Part shown: in pieces, positions 61,601-64,000 of the stretch
Numbering within the stretch: position 1 is the first letter of the stretch
How the letters are laid out: each line of letters starts with the position of its first letter
DNA from: Xenia sp. Carnegie-2017
Lineage: Eukaryota; Cnidaria; Anthozoa; Malacalcyonacea; Xeniidae
Direction: 5' to 3'
DNA: 64,000 nt
Assembly: GCF_021976095.1 (NCBI RefSeq)
Contig: NW_025813482.1
Location: 838,001 to 902,000, forward strand
Translations under genes and position numbers: made by a program
Notes under the pieces: model-generated
Told to the model about the DNA's origin: nothing
Database searches by the model: none
Seen by the model: the letters and a program-made list of their open reading frames with translations, nothing else

Positions 61601-62548
61601 GCAGATAGTCATTCAATTATTTTAGTTCAGTGGTGGAAATCGGAAAGCGAAGGTGGAAAGTTTCCACGTCTCCGAGTTTATAAGCCGGTGAAAACACAAA
61701 AAACATTTTTTTTCTTTTGTATATTAATAATAAGGCGAATCAGATAAATTCAAACCAAATGTTTCACATTTTCCTCCAACATGTATTGATGATTCGTTTA
61801 TTAATCCTCTGGAATTGGTTTATTTGATTGAGCTCATATCTCTTTGCTCAGGCTGATACAAACTCCGCTGTAGACCAATCATCGTTCAGTGTCTATGCGT
61901 TGTATTGTTGTTATTTTATGGTTTGTTATGCATTGTACTGAACTGTTGAATTGCAAAATAATTGTTGTTTCTCATGCTCTGGGATAAATACAGGAGGCTT
62001 TTTCTCTGAAAACTTGAATTTAATCAACTTTTTTGTTACTCTAATTTAATATTTTTTTTTGCGAAGGCTGCCCTTGTTACCACACCCGTAAACATTTTGC
62101 GTCAAATCACTTTCAAGCCAGAATCTGACGATGTAGTAGCAATGGAAGCCTTGCGCAAAACACAACAAGCAATTGAAGACATCTTCACCGGACCTTCTAC
62201 AAAGATATTTATTCAGACAAAACGTCGATTTTGGGAAGACAGTAACATACAAGGTGGATTTTCCAAAACAAACCTACCAATTGGTCAGATACATTATGTT
62301 AAACCCGAATTAGAATGTCAAAAAAAAGGTTTGTTACTGATTTATACTTGGAAGAGTGAGGCCTTAATATTTGGCTCGTTATCAAAAGAACAAGTGCAGC
62401 GTGAAGTCATTGAACAAATCGCTGAAATTCATCCTGAAATAAATGAAGACGAAATGGTAGAGAAATGCATTGTTCATTCTTGGTATAATAAACCATCTTA
62501 TCAAGGTGCTTATGCTTTGTTGAAGACTACACAATACGATAATATCAG
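37700..62548 (+). CDS. flavin amine oxidase, L-amino-acid oxidase type (3' end outside window)
   Basis: Five exons are supported: 37700-38126, 38953-39114, 41134-41220, 59869-60431 and 62067-62548, all with GT-AG borders and matching phases (1,1,1,0). About 574 residues are visible. A 90-residue N-terminal extension (MAASFLEKNKN..., no signal peptide) precedes the FAD motif VIIVGAGMTG (89-98), Glu116 and GGRV (122-125). AGAMRLP (143-149) spans the exon 1/2 junction and is the substrate-side arginine motif of L-amino-acid oxidases. Exon 4 has the helical domain and the GGMETLPKAF motif; exon 5 starts with VTTPVNILRQI and ends in GAYALLKTTQYDNI. The final FAGEHTS-type FAD motif is not in the window. 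Expected reaction: oxidative deamination of L-amino acids giving a keto acid, NH3 and H2O2. A missed small exon in intron 2 cannot be excluded. Start chosen at MAAS; an upstream in-frame ATG exists at 37661. Confidence 0.88.
38282..38392. repeat. TCAA microsatellite in intron 1
   Basis: Runs of (AATC)n/(TCAA)n with an interrupted (ATCT)n block. The open frame through it (serine, asparagine and isoleucine repeats) is an artefact of the repeat. Confidence 0.85.
38489..38647. mobile_element. MITE in intron 1
   Basis: The left end reads CGTGTTTTCACTGGCTTATG, then CAAACC; the inverted right end reads CTGTGTTCACACAGTCTTAT, then ACAAACC. Length about 159 bp, no coding. A second, single-ended piece of the same family lies at 60706-60732 in intron 4. 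Confidence 0.6.
39115..41133. other. intron 2 of the amino-acid oxidase gene
   Basis: No further exon or element was recognised. A 10-bp unit (GTAAAATTTA) is tandemly repeated about three times near 40830-40860. Confidence 0.55.
41448..42300. mobile_element. Harbinger-type MITE/non-autonomous element, TSD TTA
   Basis: Ends GGGGCCGATTACTTGGAGCA and, inverted, GGGGCCAATAAAATGGAACA share GGGGCC(A/G)AT and CAATTTCAGCC. TTA at 41445-41447 and 42301-42303 is the 3-bp duplication typical of PIF/Harbinger. GGGCTGA/TCAGCCC motifs recur inside near both ends. No transposase. It carries an inner long hairpin (41900-42065). Confidence 0.8.
41900..42065. repeat. near-perfect long hairpin inside the Harbinger-type element
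   Basis: GTAATAAAAATTAATGCCCA, the following CATAAAGTTTTGA, and AATAGACCAGAAAAATTGTA recur inverted on the other side of a short GTTACGAAACGTTAC loop. Stems of about 70 bp are interrupted only by about 10 extra bases on the left arm. It looks like a recent small inverted duplication or a nested foldback MITE. Confidence 0.75.
44429..48218. mobile_element. composite hAT element with duplicated right end, TSD CCATCATC
   Basis: The left end is CAGGGGCGGATC at 44429 and the right end GATCCGCCCCTG finishes at 48218. Exact 8-bp duplications CCATCATC lie at 44421-44428 and 48219-48226. A complete right end also occurs internally, finishing at 46765. The last 460 bp of each right end (46301-46765 and 47761-48218) are nearly identical. 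Between them lie 990 bp unlike the rest of the family. So two right ends flank captured DNA and the outer pair of ends moved as a unit. Subterminal GTCTGAGGCATTC/CCTGGGGGGG-type motifs match other hAT ends. No transposase. Confidence 0.82.
46766..47757 (-). other. captured DNA inside the composite hAT, with exon-like - strand segments
   Basis: On the - strand an acceptor-like CATTTTAG at about 47080 is followed by YGEYLKRRVHFFSGEKPDRE and, after one frameshift, LYASHDSLYWLSYKSHSIEP, then KEYLYRAKHTFKCKLRSRIK and VVMPPILLENNKLLSVFERG, ending near 46775. A second open stretch lies at 47111-47335. The residue mix looks coding, but I cannot name the protein. It is absent from the related element at 49,132, so it was probably picked up from elsewhere. 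Confidence 0.4.
48516..48675. mobile_element. foldback MITE, 160 bp
   Basis: AGTCTGCTTTCCACTAGCCA with the following CGTATCGTAACGT recurs inverted as ACGTTACGATACGTGGCTAG then TGGAAAGCAGGCT. Stems extend over about 65 bp including GCAAAACGTAACATG and CGCATGCG. No coding. It lies in the P-type element, just outside the composite hAT. Confidence 0.85.
49132..51288. mobile_element. non-autonomous hAT element, inverted relative of 44,429-46,765
   Basis: Begins CAGGGGCGGATCTAGGG and ends CTAGATCCACTCCTG. Flanks TTTGACAG (49124-49131) and ATTGACAG (51289-51296) are an 8-bp duplication with one change; the opposite arm has TTTGACAG. It matches 44,429-46,765 along its whole length in reverse orientation. 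No transposase. It inserted in the left arm 11 bases beyond the P-type element's duplication. Confidence 0.85.
51297..53195. repeat. inner parts of the giant inverted repeat and its spacer
   Basis: 51297-51660 pairs with 52827-53190 (CTTTACTCCGGAAGGTGTGG, TGGGGGTAACATTCCATAGT and CATACTATAGTTGGC in the right copy). The 1.17-kb spacer holds an ATC trinucleotide run near 52305-52345 and no gene. Confidence 0.75.
53481..55418. other. extra 1.9 kb in the right arm, unassigned
   Basis: The left arm has only about 230 unrelated bases at this point, so one side gained or lost DNA. A 25-bp tandem duplication (AAAAGTTTTGAAGTCCGTGAAA) lies at about 53708-53763. No gene or clear element ends were found. 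Confidence 0.45.
55969..59159 (+). mobile_element. hAT transposon, full length, TSD GTAATTTA
   Basis: Terminal repeats are CAGTGGCGTAGCTAG at the left and, inverted, CAGTGGCGTAGCTAG at the right. The exact 8-bp duplication GTAATTTA lies at 55961-55968 and 59160-59167. Near the right end, TTCAAAATTTTCCGGGGGAG and CATGCCCCCGGACCCCCC form the hAT subterminal block. It encodes a decayed transposase (56477-58590). Intact ends and duplication suggest a younger insertion than the giant repeat next to it. Length 3,191 bp. Confidence 0.92.
56477..58590 (+). pseudogene. hAT transposase, ZMYM1/TTF-type zinc finger family
   Basis: The first part (start MASSATAICSTDVD at 56477, open to 57022) holds the TTF-type zinc-finger region: RAFQRVWYEAKDWLCGS, KVFCWPCLMFSP, KKHEKSKSHLTAFKTW. 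The next part (56959-57609) continues in another frame with ELPFRGHNESEGSLNKGNYR, CTFMSIQVDEASDVSTKEQL (DUF4371-like, catalytic DE region), LVLQTYDGASVMSGHINGVQ and FVHCAAHRLNLVL. After 57610 the frame breaks several times; LLKLNGVLAVASASVERFF and the following LKRVK...RLSSLC mark the C-terminal hAT dimerisation domain at about 58380-58510. At least four frameshifts and several stops make it inactive. Confidence 0.88.
60432..62066. other. intron 4 of the amino-acid oxidase gene
   Basis: It contains one end-fragment of the MITE seen in intron 1 (60706-60732, CTGTGTTTGCACAGGCTTAT then GCAAACC). The 139-codon - strand frame at 60817-61236 has no recognisable domain. Nothing else was seen. Confidence 0.55.
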
Positions 62549-63457
62549 GTACGTATGTAACTATGTATATTGTGATTGCGTTTTTAATAGCTTTAACATG
62601 TCGATTTTCACGTCTATCAGGTGTAACCACTGGGTGAAACTCAATGAAGACACCTGTCCATGTGTTCATTTGTGCCCTAGGTTGAATTATCGCTAACGTT
62701 ACTCTAATATCTAGTCAGGAATCTTTTAAAATTTAAAAACTCACTAAGTGCCTTTTAAAATTTAGAATGCACATAGCAATTCCGATAACTAAAAATAAGA
62801 CAAAAAAGGTCGTTTCTCAACTTTCACGCCAACGCCTAAGAATTATGAAGTTTCCATTTTTATATGTTTGGTAAGATGTAAAAGAAAAAGTATTTGGTAA
62901 ATGACAAATGACATATTTGCAGAATTGGTAATCTTTTAATTTGTTGAAATTTTATTACGCTGAGTGATAATGTGAAGTTTGATGTGAAGTTAGAGAGTTG
63001 TAGTGGAGTTGTCTAAACTTTACTAAAATTTAATTGCATAGGATGGGACCGACGGGTTGAATGTTGAATGGTTTTTCGTTGATAAATAATAAGTAAGCTA
63101 AAACAAATGCCTTTTAAATTATTGCTAAAAATGTGCGCTGTGCATTCTGGTCTAAGTTGTCACGTTTGTACGATAAGTGTATGATTGCTTATATGGCAAT
63201 ATATACGACATCTAAGCGTGTATGACATTATTACTCAGAATTCTGGTGTGCCATAGCTTTTGGTTGTCTTTCACAGTGGTCACAAATGAATAACAACTTT
63301 GGTTATTTTCTATTCTTTTTTAGAATTGAACCATGATTTAGTGATAGGCGAGCTTTAGCAAAGACTACGAGTACGACTACGTGTAAGAATTACGTCATAA
63401 TGGCGCGAAAATATTGTTGCGACCATATAGATTATAAATAAGACTTAGAGGTGGCAT
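62549..63457. other. start of intron 5, no feature seen
   Basis: A GTACGT donor at 62549 opens the intron. No downstream exon with the closing FAD motif was found before the window ends. Confidence 0.5.
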
Positions 63458-64000
63458 CATTGAGTTCTACTAAATTACCTGGAGGGGAAATGGGGCCTGG
63501 AACCGGTTATCAAAAACATGGCGGCGAATAGGAAATTTTAGATGACAATCTTCCACTTTGAATATTTTTTCATCATTCACTCCCTCCTGAGCTCTAATAA
63601 ACTATTTGCTGTTCAATACAAATTCAACCAGCGTTAAAAACTCAAGAACTATTACGCTTTTCATGCAGAGATGTGCTTTACCCTTTTATAGAACATACAC
63701 CCAATTATACGAAGAAAATCCCACGGTAAAGAAACTTCAACTGTAGTCAAATAACAATTAAAGGCCTGCTTATATGGATCCGAGTTACCCGGCTGAGCGA
63801 GTTACTCGCCTAGCCGGCTAACTCGGCCCTTTTAAAAAATGAGTGCATTTCCCCGTACATCGTTTATATGACACATCCGTTGAACATGTTACAAACTCTT
63901 TCATGCAGTGTGATGTGAAAGGGTAGGCAAGATCTCCAATAGGATAGCTCCCAACTTTCGTGTGCCCAGGAACAAGTAACTGATAGGTTATTGGAATGTT
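63458..64000. mobile_element. left end of a third CATTGAG-family P-type element (runs off window)
   Basis: CATTGAGTTCTACTAAATTA matches the P-type ends at 24,970 and 43,401, followed like them by ATGGCGGCG-type sequence and CACTCCCTCCTGAG, which also occurs inside the left end of the 24,970 copy. The right end and target duplication are outside. Confidence 0.55.
63780..63826. repeat. GC-rich hairpin
   Basis: CCGAGTTACCCGGCT pairs with AGCCGGCTAACTCGG around a loop that itself contains GAGTTACTC. It is preceded by AAGGCCTGCTTATATGGAT, a MITE-like end, whose partner may lie past the edge. Confidence 0.55.

Overview
The window looks like animal nuclear DNA, most likely from a cnidarian or another early-branching invertebrate. 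It is AT-rich, has spliced genes with GT-AG introns, and carries P, Kolobok, hAT, Harbinger and BEL/Pao elements plus multi-copy P2X7-C-terminal-like and THAP genes. The assignment is inference; no rRNA or mitochondrial marker is present to fix it.

Two genes look like host genes. At 12.7-14.1 kb there is an intronless FAD-dependent amine/amino-acid oxidase of the DAO (sarcosine oxidase-like) fold. From 37.7 kb to beyond the right edge runs a spliced flavin amine oxidase of the L-amino-acid oxidase type, with five exons visible and the C-terminal exon(s) outside. The two belong to different FAD superfamilies, but family knowledge predicts that both release H2O2 and ammonia or an amine.

Most of the rest is transposons. 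At 1-4.96 kb and 16.75-19.69 kb lie two copies of a Kolobok-type transposon (TTAA target, ends beginning AGTGC). Each carries two convergent spliced genes: a + strand gene with the cysteine-rich domain known from the P2X7 receptor C-terminus, and a - strand THAP/DDE transposase. The second copy has both ends and the TTAA duplication, has lost the middle of the transposase, and keeps the P2X7-like gene nearly whole. A possible third end lies at 12.39 kb. At 8.64-8.83 kb a hammerhead-ribozyme-like core precedes a tRNA-Thr-like sequence. At 20-21.1 kb there is an inverted-repeat element. At 22.2-29.45 kb lies a broken BEL/Pao LTR retrotransposon fossil with a P-superfamily transposon inserted in it (8-bp duplication GTTACACA). 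At 31-35.1 kb are decayed exons of an unclassified multi-copy family.

The 18.6-kb third intron of the amino-acid oxidase gene is a stack of nested elements. It holds a Harbinger-type MITE (TSD TTA), then a very large inverted-repeat element (42.49-55.77 kb). Its left arm is split by a P-type element (43,401-49,112), which itself contains a composite hAT element (44,429-48,218) and a MITE, and by a second hAT element (49,132-51,288). A separate autonomous-type hAT element with a decayed transposase (55,969-59,159, TSD GTAATTTA) follows. Removing the insertions at their target duplications restores an arm that matches the other arm, which confirms the order of events.
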